A DNA stretch of 45,961 nucleotides, taken from the NCBI GenBank assembly GCA_902536765.1, contig CACAYM010000007.1, positions 1-45,961 of the forward strand. Reading direction: 5' to 3'. The notes under the pieces are model-generated. The model was not told the origin of the DNA. It did no database searches and saw nothing but the letters and a program-made list of their open reading frames with translations. A program made the position numbers and the translations under genes. This DNA comes from an uncultured Pelagibacteraceae bacterium (lineage in GTDB: Bacteria; Pseudomonadota; Alphaproteobacteria; Pelagibacterales; Pelagibacteraceae). Below are positions 17,931 to 26,978 of this stretch, piece by piece. The first letter of the stretch is position 1. The number at the start of each line of letters is the position of its first letter.

Positions 17931-18614
17931 ATGATAAAAAATATATCAAATCTTGGTGACGCAGCACTATATTGTGATTTTGGAAATGAGGTAAATCAAA
18001 AGACAAACATTAAAGTAATAAAATATTTTGAAAATATAAAAAATTTAAAAATAAAAGGAATAAATAATATAACACCCTCTTACAATAAACTTATAATATC
18101 ATTTGATTTAAATGTAATAAATTTTACAGAACTTAAAAAAAAAATTGAAGACATTAATATTTCTGAAAAGGATATAAAACAGGATCATAAATTAATAAAA
18201 ATCCCAACTTGTTGCGATGATGAATTTGCTTTAGATATTGAGAGACTTTCATCAAAATTAAAATTATCAAAAAAAGAAATTTTAGAAAAATATTTAAATA
18301 AAGAGTATTTCTGTTACATGACTGGCTTTATCGCTGGAATGCCTTTCTTAGGTGATATTCATAAAAAAATCAGACTAGAAAGACTAGAAACACCAAGAGT
18401 CAAAGTACCAAAAGGAGCTGTTGGCATTACAGAACAGTTTACAAACATCTACACATTTGAAAGTCCAGGTGGCTGGAATATTTTAGGAAGTACTCCAATT
18501 AAAATTTTTGATCAAAAAAATGAGAAACAACCAATATTAATTAATCCCGGTGATACTGTGTTATTTTATGAAATTAATAAAAAAGAATACATCAAACTTA
18601 ATGAAAAAGAATAG
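17931..18614 (+). CDS. pxpB: 5-oxoprolinase subunit B (KipI / AHS1 family)
   Basis: A 227-residue PxpB/KipI homologue. The N-terminal half has NLGDAALYCDFG and a ferredoxin-like fold region. The C-terminal cyclophilin-like AHS1 domain has IPTCCDDEFALDIERL near residue 86, YFCYMTGFIAGMPFLG near residue 126, RLETPRVKVPKGAVGI near residue 151 and TFESPGGWNILGSTP near residue 175. These match the hallmark FxPGFAYLG, PR..VPAGSV.IA and P.GW.IIGRTP segments of the family. Together with PxpA and PxpC it forms 5-oxoprolinase. Its start codon lies 6 bases past a TATAAC element and only 28 bases from the pxpA start. Confidence 0.93.
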   Translation: MIKNISNLGDAALYCDFGNEVNQKTNIKVIKYFENIKNLKIKGINNITPSYNKLIISFDLNVINFTELKKKIEDINISEKDIKQDHKLIKIPTCCDDEFALDIERLSSKLKLSKKEILEKYLNKEYFCYMTGFIAGMPFLGDIHKKIRLERLETPRVKVPKGAVGITEQFTNIYTFESPGGWNILGSTPIKIFDQKNEKQPILINPGDTVLFYEINKKEYIKLNEKE

Positions 18615-19545
18615 AATTATAATTTTGAGAGAAGGTATAAATTCAACTTTTCAAGATTTAGGGAGGAGTAATTTTTACCATATAGGATTACCTTTTAGCG
18701 GTGTCATGGATAAAAGAAATTATTTAATAGCAAATAAATTGGTTGGAAACAAACATAATGAGGCTGCTATCGAATTTGCGTACCAAGGACCACTTATAAA
18801 AATCGAGGAAGGTAATATAAATTTTGCTATATCGGGCGATATTAAATTCAATATAAAAAAAAATGGTAAATTAATAACTGGTGATTGCTACAAAAATTAT
18901 AATTTATCAAAAAATGATGAAGTAGATATTATATCAACTAATAATTCAATTTATGGATATTTTGCAGTCAGTGGTGGTTTTGAGCTTAAAAAAAATTTTG
19001 GAAGCTTTTCTACTCATGTAAGATCAAATGTTGGCGCGAACAATGGAAATAAGATTCAAAAAGATGAAAAATTCTTACTTAAAGATTTTAAAGATAATTA
19101 TTCCAATAAAAGTCTTAAATATATGAATTCAAAAATTGAATATATAAGAATATTGAAAGGAACTAATTTTGATTATTTTTCTGAACAATCAATAAAAGAA
19201 TTTTGCTCTAAAGAATTTTTAGTTACCAAACTTTCTGATCGTATGGGCATGAGACTTAGAGGGCCTAAAATAAAAAATTTAAAAGAAACAAACATTAGAT
19301 CAGAAGGTCTAACTAAAGGTGTAATCCAAGTTCCAGCAGACGGTAATCCGATTATCATGTTGTCTGATCATGGTACTATTGGAGGTTACCCGAAAATTGG
19401 TGTAGTCATAAGTGCTGATTATGATAGATTGGTACAAACACCTCCAAGTAAAAAAATTAAATTTAAATTAATTGAATTAAAAGAAGCAGAAAAACTTTAC
19501 AAATTATATCAAATGGAAACCGAAAATCTTTTAAGTCAAATATAA
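18601..19545 (+). CDS. pxpC: 5-oxoprolinase subunit C (KipA / AHS2 biotin-dependent-carboxylase-like)
   Basis: About 314 residues in the AHS2 family: ILREGINSTFQDLGRSNFYHIGLPFSGVMDKRN-type N-terminus, AAIEFAYQGP, FAISGDI, YGYFAVSGGF near residue 120, SDRMGMRLRGP near residue 209, EGLTKGVIQVPADGNPIIML near residue 233 and DHGTIGGYPKIGVVIS near residue 256. These correspond to the family's QDxGR, GxxMDxxA, SxRxGxRLxG and GxIQVPxxGxPIxLxxDxxTxGGYP signatures. ATG 18601 overlaps the pxpB stop by 14 bases and gives the usual start; the longer frame from 18550 adds residues inside pxpB. The stop overlaps the DMT transporter start (TAATG). Confidence 0.93.
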   Translation: MKKNRIIILREGINSTFQDLGRSNFYHIGLPFSGVMDKRNYLIANKLVGNKHNEAAIEFAYQGPLIKIEEGNINFAISGDIKFNIKKNGKLITGDCYKNYNLSKNDEVDIISTNNSIYGYFAVSGGFELKKNFGSFSTHVRSNVGANNGNKIQKDEKFLLKDFKDNYSNKSLKYMNSKIEYIRILKGTNFDYFSEQSIKEFCSKEFLVTKLSDRMGMRLRGPKIKNLKETNIRSEGLTKGVIQVPADGNPIIMLSDHGTIGGYPKIGVVISADYDRLVQTPPSKKIKFKLIELKEAEKLYKLYQMETENLLSQI

Positions 19546-20423
19546 TGAACATTATTTCTAAATTACCTGGTCCGCTTTTGGTTTTTTTTGGAGCATTAAG
19601 TCTCAGTTTTGGAGGGCTTATTGTTAAATCATTTCAAGGTGCAAATCTGTGGCAAATTTTGTTTTGGAGATCAATTTTTTTTATATTAGTTGTTAGTATT
19701 TTTTTATTACTGACATATAGAAAAAAAGTTTTTACTGCTTTTGTTAGTTCTGGAATTCCAGGATTAATAGGTGGATTAATATTATCTACTGGTTTTTGTG
19801 GATATGTCTTTGCTATGTATAATACCACCGTTGCAAACACAAATTTCATAATTCAAACTCAAACAATATTTTTGGCAATATTTGGGTATTTATTTCTGAA
19901 GGAAAAAGTTTCAAAATTAACTTTAGTTTCGATTATTTTAGCAATTTTAGGAATAATTTTAATGGTTGGAACTTCTTTATCCCCAGGTCAAATGTCAGGT
20001 AATATCGCAGCTTTCATTATGCCAGTGTCATTTGCAATTTTAATTTTAATTGTAAGAAAATATCCTAATGTTGATATGGTGCCATTACAATTGATCGCAG
20101 GCATATGTGCAATGTTGGTTGGTTATTTAGTTGCTGGAAAAATTATGATTTCTTTTTATGATATTTTTTTAGGATTTCTAGCAGGATTTTTTCAATTAGG
20201 TTTTGGTTTTATTTTAATTACTATTGGAGCAAGACGAACTCCATCAGCATTAGTGGGAATCATAATGTTAACCGAAGCCGTTTTAGGGCCCATGTGGGCA
20301 TGGATTTTTATTAATGAGCAACCACCTTTAATGGTCCTTATTGGAGGATGTGTTGTAATTATAGCTGTTCTGCTTCAATTTTTACCACTTTTAAAAAAAA
20401 ATAAGGCTTCATTACAATCTTAA
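19545..20423 (+). CDS. DMT-superfamily (EamA) transporter linked to 5-oxoprolinase
   Basis: A 292-residue protein with ten predicted membrane helices in two EamA repeats. Landmarks are IFWRSIFF-type helix 2, NTTVANTNFIIQTQTIFLAIFGYLFLKEKVS closing repeat 1, and LTEAVLGPMWAWIFINEQPPLMVLIGG closing repeat 2. EamA members export or import amino acids, nucleosides or other small metabolites. Coupling to pxpC (TAATG) suggests pyroglutamate, glutamate or a derivative as substrate; this is contextual inference. Two other EamA proteins in this window (33454 and 37954) share the FLKE/NE architecture. Confidence 0.85.
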   Translation: MNIISKLPGPLLVFFGALSLSFGGLIVKSFQGANLWQILFWRSIFFILVVSIFLLLTYRKKVFTAFVSSGIPGLIGGLILSTGFCGYVFAMYNTTVANTNFIIQTQTIFLAIFGYLFLKEKVSKLTLVSIILAILGIILMVGTSLSPGQMSGNIAAFIMPVSFAILILIVRKYPNVDMVPLQLIAGICAMLVGYLVAGKIMISFYDIFLGFLAGFFQLGFGFILITIGARRTPSALVGIIMLTEAVLGPMWAWIFINEQPPLMVLIGGCVVIIAVLLQFLPLLKKNKASLQS

Positions 20424-20450
20424 AAGGCTATCATTTTACTAAATTTATGC

Positions 20451-20456
20451 TATAAG
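20451..20456 (+). promoter_or_regulatory. Probable -10 element for the gcv leader
   Basis: TATAAG at 20451-20456 would place transcription start at about 20463, essentially at the first base pair of aptamer 1. This gives gcvTHP a promoter separate from the upstream transporter (stop at 20423). The -35 is weak (CTATCA at 20428-20433). Confidence 0.45.
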
Positions 20457-20460
20457 AACC

Positions 20461-20619
20461 TTACGGGAGAGACCACATTAGTGTGGCGCCGAAGGAGCAA
20501 CCACCCCGGAAACTCTCAGGCAAAAGGACCGTAAATATTAACTCTGGAAAGAGAAAAATTCTCGCCGAAGGAGCAAATCTCTCAGGCACATAGACAGAGG
20601 GGGCAAAGAGTTAATATTT
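20461..20619 (+). promoter_or_regulatory. Tandem glycine riboswitch (gcvT leader)
   Basis: Two glycine aptamers in tandem. Both contain the core GCCGAAGGAGCAA (20488-20500 and 20564-20576) and the downstream CTCTCAGGCA segment. Aptamer 1 is closed by P1 TTACGG/CCGTAA (20461-20466 with 20529-20534) and has a hairpin CCACA-TTAG-TGTGG. Aptamer 2 has hairpin GAGAA-AAA-TTCTC (20551-20563). It is closed by a perfect 13-bp stem, 20533-20545 with 20607-20619, whose 3' arm covers the ribosome-binding region and ends one base before the gcvT ATG. The class is established as cooperative glycine sensing; gcvT leaders in SAR11 are known to carry it. The stem layout suggests translational rather than terminator control. 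Confidence 0.96.
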
Positions 20620-20620
20620 T

Positions 20621-21730
20621 ATGAAAAAAACGCCTCTGTACAATCTTCATCAAAAACATGGTGCAAAATTTGTGCAATTTGCTGGTTATGAAATGCCAAT
20701 TCAATATGAAACTGGCATAGTAAAAGAACATATAACCACTAGAAATAATTCAGGAATATTTGATGTATCTCACATGGGTCAGTTATTTTTAAAAGGCGGC
20801 GATGAATTAACAAATGATTTACAGAAAATATTCCCAATTGATTTAGCAAAAATTTCAATAAACCAAAGCAAGTATTCTTTTTTGATGAAAGAAAATGGTG
20901 GAATATATGATGATCTTATAATTACAAAATTAAAAGATGGTTACATGATAATATTAAATGCTGCTTGTAAAGAGGCAGATCTAAATATTTTAAAAAGTAA
21001 AATTGGTGAAAAATATCAAATTAAGTTATCAGATGGCTTATCTTTAATAGCAATACAGGGACCTAAAGCAAAAGATGTTCTAGATTCAATTGTACCAGGT
21101 GTTACTAAACTTAAATTTATGAATGGTAATCAATTTAATTACAAAGACGTAGACATCTATATAACTAGATCTGGGTATACTGGTGAAGATGGTTTCGAAA
21201 TTTCGATTAACAATAAAATTGTGGAAAGTTTTGTAGAAAAACTTATTGAAAAAGGTTCTACAATGATCGGTTTAGGAGCTAGAGACACTTTAAGATTAGA
21301 AGCTGGACTTTGTTTATATGGTCATGATTTAGATGAGAATACTAGTCCAATAGAGGCAAATCTAAAATGGGCAATTTCAAAAAGCAAAATTAATGAAAAG
21401 TTTCCAGGTTCAGAATTTATTAAGAAACAGTATAACGAAGGTGTTTCAAAACTTAGAGTTGGAATAAAACCTGAAACAAAAGTAATAGCAAGAGAATCTA
21501 CAAAAATATTTGACGAAAAAGATAATGAAATTGGGAAAGTAACTAGTGGAACTTTTGGACCAAGCGTTAATGGTCCTATAGCAATGGGATACATTCATAA
21601 CGATTATTCAAAAAAAAATACAAAAATCTTTTTAGAAGTAAGAGGAAAAAGGGTACCAGCAAGTATTTGTGAAATGCCTTTTTATAAAAAAAACTATGTT
21701 AGAGAAGGAGGAGACAATGTCAGAAATTAA
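20621..21730 (+). CDS. gcvT: Glycine cleavage system T protein (aminomethyltransferase)
   Basis: A 369-residue T protein that takes the aminomethyl group from lipoyl-GcvH and releases ammonia and 5,10-methylene-tetrahydrofolate. Motifs: [23 protein letters not shown] near residue 7; [11 protein letters not shown] near residue 43; [10 protein letters not shown] near residue 145; [17 protein letters not shown] [13 protein letters not shown] near residue 187; [23 protein letters not shown] near residue 218; and [19 protein letters not shown] near residue 305. It is the first gene after the glycine riboswitch. Its last 14 bases overlap the gcvH start, and an AGGAGG ribosome-binding site for gcvH lies inside its coding end. 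Confidence 0.97.
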   Translation: MKKTPLYNLHQKHGAKFVQFAGYEMPIQYETGIVKEHITTRNNSGIFDVSHMGQLFLKGGDELTNDLQKIFPIDLAKISINQSKYSFLMKENGGIYDDLIITKLKDGYMIILNAACKEADLNILKSKIGEKYQIKLSDGLSLIAIQGPKAKDVLDSIVPGVTKLKFMNGNQFNYKDVDIYITRSGYTGEDGFEISINNKIVESFVEKLIEKGSTMIGLGARDTLRLEAGLCLYGHDLDENTSPIEANLKWAISKSKINEKFPGSEFIKKQYNEGVSKLRVGIKPETKVIARESTKIFDEKDNEIGKVTSGTFGPSVNGPIAMGYIHNDYSKKNTKIFLEVRGKRVPASICEMPFYKKNYVREGGDNVRN

Positions 21731-22097
21731 ATTTTCAAAAGAACATGAATGGATAACAGTTGATGGTGAGGTAGCAACTATTGGTATAACCAAACACGCA
21801 ACAGAGCTTTTAGGTGATATCGTTTTTGCTGAATTGCCAGAGAAAGGATCTAATGTAAATAAGGATGCTACAGCAGGGGTGGTTGAGTCGACTAAAGCTG
21901 CTAGTGATGTTTATACACCTATTTCTGGTGAAGTTGTCGATACAAATCAATCAATAGTAGATGATCCATCTAAAATTAATTCAGATCCTGAAGGAGATGG
22001 ATGGTTTTTTAAGCTTAAAATTAAAGATCCAGCTGAAATGAATACTTTAATGAATAGGGATGAATACGACAAATTTGCAAAGGAGAGTGCTAGTTAA
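21717..22097 (+). CDS. gcvH: Glycine cleavage system H protein (lipoyl carrier)
   Basis: A protein of 126 residues carrying the lipoyl swinging arm. The lipoylation site is the Lys in [20 protein letters not shown] near residue 62; [21 protein letters not shown] is the usual N-terminus. It shuttles the aminomethyl intermediate from GcvP to GcvT and to lipoamide dehydrogenase. ATG 21717 has a near-perfect AGGAGG 6-7 bases upstream and starts exactly where homologues do; the longer frame from 21669 is unlikely. The stop overlaps gcvP (TAATG). Confidence 0.97.
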   Translation: MSEIKFSKEHEWITVDGEVATIGITKHATELLGDIVFAELPEKGSNVNKDATAGVVESTKAASDVYTPISGEVVDTNQSIVDDPSKINSDPEGDGWFFKLKIKDPAEMNTLMNRDEYDKFAKESAS

Positions 22098-24961
22098 TGT
22101 TACATAATTCTGAAAAAGATTTTATCAAAAGACATATTGGACCATCTAAGAAAGATGAAAAAGATATGTTAGGACAGCTCGGTTATCAAAATATTAATGA
22201 ATTAATTAGTCAAACTGTCCCAGAAAAAATATTGTTTAAAGGAGAATTAAATATTGGTGAACCTAACTCTGAATATGAGGCACTAAGAATATTAAAAGGT
22301 TTATCTAGAAAAAATCAAATTTACTCAAATTTTATTGGTATGGGTTATTATGGAACATATACCCCAAACGTAATTATAAGAAACATATTGGAAAATCCTG
22401 GCTGGTATACTTCTTACACTCCTTATCAACCTGAGGTCGCTCAGGGAAGATTAGAAATGTTACTAAACTTTCAACAAATGATAATTGACTTTACTGGGAT
22501 GGATATCGCAAACGCGTCCTTGTTAGATGAGGGAACAGCCGCTGCTGAAGCTATGGGTCTAAGTCACAGACTTAATAAAAAAGATAGTGATCTTGTTTTT
22601 ATTTCTAAAGATTGTCACCCTCAAACAATAGAGGTAGTAAAAACAAGAGCAGAACCTTTGGGGCTTAATGTTTTAATTGGAGACGATGAAGATCTAAACA
22701 ATATAAAAAATGATATTGTATGTGGTATCCTTCAATATCCTGGAACCTTGGGTGATATAAAAGATCCAAGTGAAAATATTAGTAAAATTAGAAAAAGAAA
22801 TGGAAAGGCTATACTTGCTTGTGATTTATTATCTTTAGCAAAATTAAAAACGCCGTCAGAACTAGGCGCCGATATTGCTATAGGTAGTTCACAAAGATTT
22901 GGAATTCCTTTAGGTTATGGAGGTCCACACGCAGCATTTTTTGCCACTAAAGATGAATTTAAGAGATCTATGCCAGGAAGAATTATTGGAGTTTCTGTAG
23001 ATAGACATGGAAATAAAGCTTACAGACTCGCATTACAAACTAGAGAACAACATATAAGAAGAGATAAGGCGACGAGTAATATTTGTACAGCTCAAGCACT
23101 GCTTGCAATTGTTTCTGCAGCATATGCAATTTATCATGGGCCTAAAGGAATTAGGACGATATCAGAAAGAGTTTCTCAACTTGCTAAAAATTTTGCCGAT
23201 AAACTAAAACAGTCAGGTTACGAACTTTATTCAGACTATTTCTTTGATACTGTAACAGTGTTAACAAAAGATAAAACTGAACAAATATTTCAAAATGCTT
23301 TATCTCAAAAAGTAAATATAAGAAAAGTAAATTCTGAAATGTTAGCAGTGTCTTTTGATGAAAAGAAAAATGTTTACAGAGCAAATCAACTTTTAAAAAT
23401 ATTTAATTGTGCTGAAGCTATAAAAGAAAATCCAACGGAAAGTTTACCTAATCTTCCAAAAAATTTACTTAGAACTTCTAATTATTTAGAACACAAAGTA
23501 TTTAATAGTTATCACTCAGAAACAGAAATGATTAGATATTTAAAAAGACTTGAGGATAAAGATATAGCTCTTAATAGAACAATGATTGCGTTGGGTTCAT
23601 GCACAATGAAACTAAATGCCGTTGCTGAAATGATACCTATTAGTTGGAGAGAATTCTCAGAACCACATCCTTTCGCTCCAATAGAGCAAATGGAAGGTTT
23701 TAGAACTTTATTTACTGATTTGAAAAATTGGTTGAGATCAGTAACTGGATTTTCCGGAGTTTCTTTGCAACCAAATGCAGGTGCCCAAGGAGAATATGCT
23801 GGTCTTATGGTGATTAGAAAATATCATATGGAGAGAGGTGAAAAAAATAGAAATGTATGCTTAATTCCTAGTTCGGCACATGGCACAAACCCTGCAAGTG
23901 CTCAAATGGCAGGAATGAAAGTTGTTGTCGTTAATTGTGATAAAGATGGAAATGTTGACTATGAAGATCTTAAAAAGAAAGTCGAACATAATTCAGAAAA
24001 TCTTGGTGCTTTAATGGTTACCTATCCATCAACGCATGGAGTTTTTGAGGAAAGAATATCTGATATATGCGAATTAATCCATAAGCATGGAGGCCAAGTT
24101 TATATGGATGGCGCAAATCTTAATGCTTTAGTTGGTATTGCTAAACCTGGTAACTTTGGACCTGATGTTTGTCACATAAACTTACATAAAACATTCTGTA
24201 TTCCACATGGTGGCGGCGGTCCAGGTATGGGACCAATAGCATGCAAAAGACATTTAGAAATTTATTTGCCAACACATCCAGTAATAAAAGATTGTGGTCC
24301 AGCTACAGGTATCGGGCCCATATCTGCAGCCCCTTGGGGAAGTTCAAGTATTTTATCAATTTCTTGGATGTATATAAAAATGATGGGTTCAGAAGGTCTT
24401 AAACTTGCATCACAAATAGCAATTTTAAATGCTAACTACATAGCTCACAAGTTAAAGGACCACTATCCAATATTATATAAAGGTGCAAATGGAAATGTAG
24501 CTCACGAGTGTATTATCGATATTAGATCTATAAAAAATGATACAGGAATAACAGAGGAAGATATCGCTAAGAGATTAATAGATTTTGGTTTTCATGCTCC
24601 AACAATGTCTTGGCCAGTACCAGGAACAATGATGATAGAACCAACTGAAAGTGAAAGTTTAAATGAAATTAATAGATTTTGCGATACTTTAATTAAAATA
24701 AAAAAAGAAATTGATAAAGTAAAAAATGGAGAATTTGATAAGATTGATAATCCAATTAAAAATGCTCCACATACTGATCTAGAATTAGCATCGAATGATT
24801 GGAAACATAAATATTCTAGAGAAGATGCAGCTTATCCATCAAAATTTTTAAAATCTAATAAGTTTTGGCCACCAGTCTCAAGAGTAAACAATGTATATGG
24901 TGACAAAAATCTTTTTTGTACTTGTCCAAGTATGGATGAATTCAAAGAAGATGCAGCTTAA
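22097..24961 (+). CDS. gcvP: Glycine dehydrogenase (decarboxylating), full-length P protein
   Basis: A 954-residue PLP enzyme that decarboxylates glycine and loads the remaining aminomethyl group on GcvH. It is the fused single-chain type, not the split GcvPA/GcvPB form. Landmarks: RHIGPSKKDEKDML near the N-terminus; GYYGTYTPNVIIRNILENPGWYTSYTPYQ-type segment near residue 82; LLDEGTAAAEAM near residue 142; the second-half segment PSSAHGTNPASAQMAG near residue 592; and the PLP lysine region INLHKTFCIPHGGGGPGMGP near residue 694. The gene for the L protein (lpd) is not in the window. It ends 6 bases before the lipid cluster, so read-through into that cluster is possible. Confidence 0.98.
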   Translation: MLHNSEKDFIKRHIGPSKKDEKDMLGQLGYQNINELISQTVPEKILFKGELNIGEPNSEYEALRILKGLSRKNQIYSNFIGMGYYGTYTPNVIIRNILENPGWYTSYTPYQPEVAQGRLEMLLNFQQMIIDFTGMDIANASLLDEGTAAAEAMGLSHRLNKKDSDLVFISKDCHPQTIEVVKTRAEPLGLNVLIGDDEDLNNIKNDIVCGILQYPGTLGDIKDPSENISKIRKRNGKAILACDLLSLAKLKTPSELGADIAIGSSQRFGIPLGYGGPHAAFFATKDEFKRSMPGRIIGVSVDRHGNKAYRLALQTREQHIRRDKATSNICTAQALLAIVSAAYAIYHGPKGIRTISERVSQLAKNFADKLKQSGYELYSDYFFDTVTVLTKDKTEQIFQNALSQKVNIRKVNSEMLAVSFDEKKNVYRANQLLKIFNCAEAIKENPTESLPNLPKNLLRTSNYLEHKVFNSYHSETEMIRYLKRLEDKDIALNRTMIALGSCTMKLNAVAEMIPISWREFSEPHPFAPIEQMEGFRTLFTDLKNWLRSVTGFSGVSLQPNAGAQGEYAGLMVIRKYHMERGEKNRNVCLIPSSAHGTNPASAQMAGMKVVVVNCDKDGNVDYEDLKKKVEHNSENLGALMVTYPSTHGVFEERISDICELIHKHGGQVYMDGANLNALVGIAKPGNFGPDVCHINLHKTFCIPHGGGGPGMGPIACKRHLEIYLPTHPVIKDCGPATGIGPISAAPWGSSSILSISWMYIKMMGSEGLKLASQIAILNANYIAHKLKDHYPILYKGANGNVAHECIIDIRSIKNDTGITEEDIAKRLIDFGFHAPTMSWPVPGTMMIEPTESESLNEINRFCDTLIKIKKEIDKVKNGEFDKIDNPIKNAPHTDLELASNDWKHKYSREDAAYPSKFLKSNKFWPPVSRVNNVYGDKNLFCTCPSMDEFKEDAA

Positions 24962-24967
24962 AGGTTA

Positions 24968-26215
24968 ATGAAAATTGCAGTAATTGGTTCAGGTATTTCT
25001 GGCTTAAGCTCTGCATATTTTTTATCAAAAAAACACAAAGTCGATTTATTTGAAAAAGAGGATCACTTTGGCGGACATGCACATACTATTGACATTGATT
25101 ATAACCAAGATGGCAAAAAAAATTTGCCAATTGATATTGGATTTATTGTTTTCAATTATAAAACTTACCCAAATCTCATAAATTTTTTTAGTGAAAATAA
25201 TATTGAAATAGAAAAAAGTAACATGAGCTTTTCCGTTTCAGTAAAAGGTAAAAATATTGAATATTGTGGAAAGGGACTTAATGGTATTTTTATTAATCGA
25301 AAGAATATTTTTAATCTTAAGTTTTTAAAAATGTTTTTCGAAATAATAAAATTTTATAATCAATGTGACAAGTTCAATGAATTAAATGATGAACTAACTT
25401 TAAACAGTTTTCTTAAAAAGAAAAAATTATCTCAATATTTTATTAACTTTCATATTTTACCTATGGTTTCAGCTATTTGGTCTATGCCACCTTATGAGGC
25501 AGGTCAAATGCCTTTAAAATTTTTTATAAAATTTTTCCAAAATCATGGACTATTTAAATTTAAAGAAAGACCTCAGTGGTACACAGTAAAAAATAGAAGC
25601 AGAACTTATGTAAATAAAATTTTAGAAAAGATCAGTGGCGAGTATTTTAAAAATTATAATATCAATAAAGTTGAGAGAAAAGTAAATGGAGTGAGAGTAT
25701 TTTATGGAGATGAAAATGAATTTTTTGATTATGATAAGGTTGTTTTTGCAACGCATGCAGATCAAACTATTTCTATAATTAAAAATCCTACCGATGAAGA
25801 AAAAAATTTACTAACTAAATTTAATTATAAAAAAAATACTGCACTGATTCATACTGATGAAAAAGTAATGCCATTAAATAAAAAAGCATGGTCATCTTGG
25901 AACTCTTCGATTAATTCAAGTAATTTAAAGGAAAGCTCTATTACTTATTGGCTTAATTTATTACAAAATTTAAATGTAAAAAAAAATATATTTTTGACAC
26001 TTAATCCTTTTTTTCAAGTTGATAAAGATAAAATAATTAAAAAAATTGAATTTACTCATCCTTATTATAACCAGGAAGCTTTGAGTTTTCAAAAAAATTT
26101 AAGTAATATTCAAAATAAAAAAAACATTTTGTTTTGCGGAAGTTATTTTGGTTACGGTTTTCATGAAGATGGAATAAAATCATCAATTGATATGCTTAGT
26201 TTTTTAGATGATTGA
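24968..26215 (+). CDS. FAD-dependent amine-oxidase-like protein of the CFA/DUF1365 cluster (COG2907 type)
   Basis: A 415-residue flavoprotein. The dinucleotide motif AVIGSGISGLSSAYFLSKKHKVDLFEKEDHFGGHAHT spans residues 3-39 and has the GxGxxG and terminal Glu of an FAD site. Further family marks are IDIGFIVFNYKTYPNLINFF near residue 57, SAIWSMPPYEAGQMP near residue 168 and a C-terminal FCGSYFGYGFHEDGIKSS FAD-closing segment. COG2907 members travel with DUF1365 and CFA-synthase genes and are thought to act on fatty-acyl chains; some relatives in Rhodobacter belong to furan-fatty-acid synthesis. The exact reaction here is unknown. It overlaps the DUF1365 start by 8 bases. Confidence 0.85.
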   Translation: MKIAVIGSGISGLSSAYFLSKKHKVDLFEKEDHFGGHAHTIDIDYNQDGKKNLPIDIGFIVFNYKTYPNLINFFSENNIEIEKSNMSFSVSVKGKNIEYCGKGLNGIFINRKNIFNLKFLKMFFEIIKFYNQCDKFNELNDELTLNSFLKKKKLSQYFINFHILPMVSAIWSMPPYEAGQMPLKFFIKFFQNHGLFKFKERPQWYTVKNRSRTYVNKILEKISGEYFKNYNINKVERKVNGVRVFYGDENEFFDYDKVVFATHADQTISIIKNPTDEEKNLLTKFNYKKNTALIHTDEKVMPLNKKAWSSWNSSINSSNLKESSITYWLNLLQNLNVKKNIFLTLNPFFQVDKDKIIKKIEFTHPYYNQEALSFQKNLSNIQNKKNILFCGSYFGYGFHEDGIKSSIDMLSFLDD

Positions 26216-26978
26216 AGAGTCTTATATTTATAACGGCAGGGTAATTCACAAAAGATTTAAACCAAAAGAACATACTTTTAGTTATAAAGTGTTTTCTTTA
26301 TTTTTGGATTTAGATGAGCTCAATAATATTGAGAAAGAAATACCTTTTTTCTCATATAATAAGTTTAATCTAATAAGTTTCCATGAAAAAGATCATGGTG
26401 ATAGGAATAATAATTCTTTAAAAGAATGGGTAATAAGAAATTTAAAAAACATAAATATTAACGAAAAAAAAATTAAAATTAAAATTCTCTGCTATCCAAG
26501 AATTTTTGGATATGTTTTTAATCCATTAAGCATTTTTTTTGTTTATAATTCAAAATCGTCACTTATAGCAATACTTTACGAAGTAAAAAATACATTTGGG
26601 GAACAACACACATATGTATTTAAAACCAATCAAGAAACAAAAAACATCAAAAATGATTGCATAAAAAAGTTTTATGTTTCTCCATTCATGGATTTAGATT
26701 CAAAGTATTTTTTTAGAATTGCGAATCCTGGTGAAAACTTATCAGTAGTAATTGATCAAATAGATAAAGATGGAAAATTACTATTCGCCTCTCAAGACGG
26801 CAGAAGAACAAACCTTAACGCTAAAAACCTTATATTTTCTTATTTAAAACACCCCTTAATGACATTTAAAATAATATCAGCGATACATTTTGAGGCATTA
26901 AGGTTATGGCTAAAAGGAATTAAACTAGTTCCAAAGAAATTAAAAATTAAAAATAATATTAGTATTGAAAAAAAATGA
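26208..26978 (+). CDS. DUF1365 family protein
   Basis: A 256-residue protein with the DUF1365 signatures: YNGRVIHKRFKPKEHTFSYKVF near residue 7, CYPRIFGYVFNPLSIFFVYN near residue 96, EVKNTFGEQHTYVF near residue 127 and KKFYVSPFMDLDSKYFF near residue 154. The biochemical role of the family is not established to my knowledge. It almost always sits between a COG2907 flavoprotein and a CFA-synthase-like gene, as here. Start and stop overlap both neighbours (ATGATTGA and ATGA), so the three are translated as one unit. Confidence 0.88.
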   Translation: MIEESYIYNGRVIHKRFKPKEHTFSYKVFSLFLDLDELNNIEKEIPFFSYNKFNLISFHEKDHGDRNNNSLKEWVIRNLKNININEKKIKIKILCYPRIFGYVFNPLSIFFVYNSKSSLIAILYEVKNTFGEQHTYVFKTNQETKNIKNDCIKKFYVSPFMDLDSKYFFRIANPGENLSVVIDQIDKDGKLLFASQDGRRTNLNAKNLIFSYLKHPLMTFKIISAIHFEALRLWLKGIKLVPKKLKIKNNISIEKK

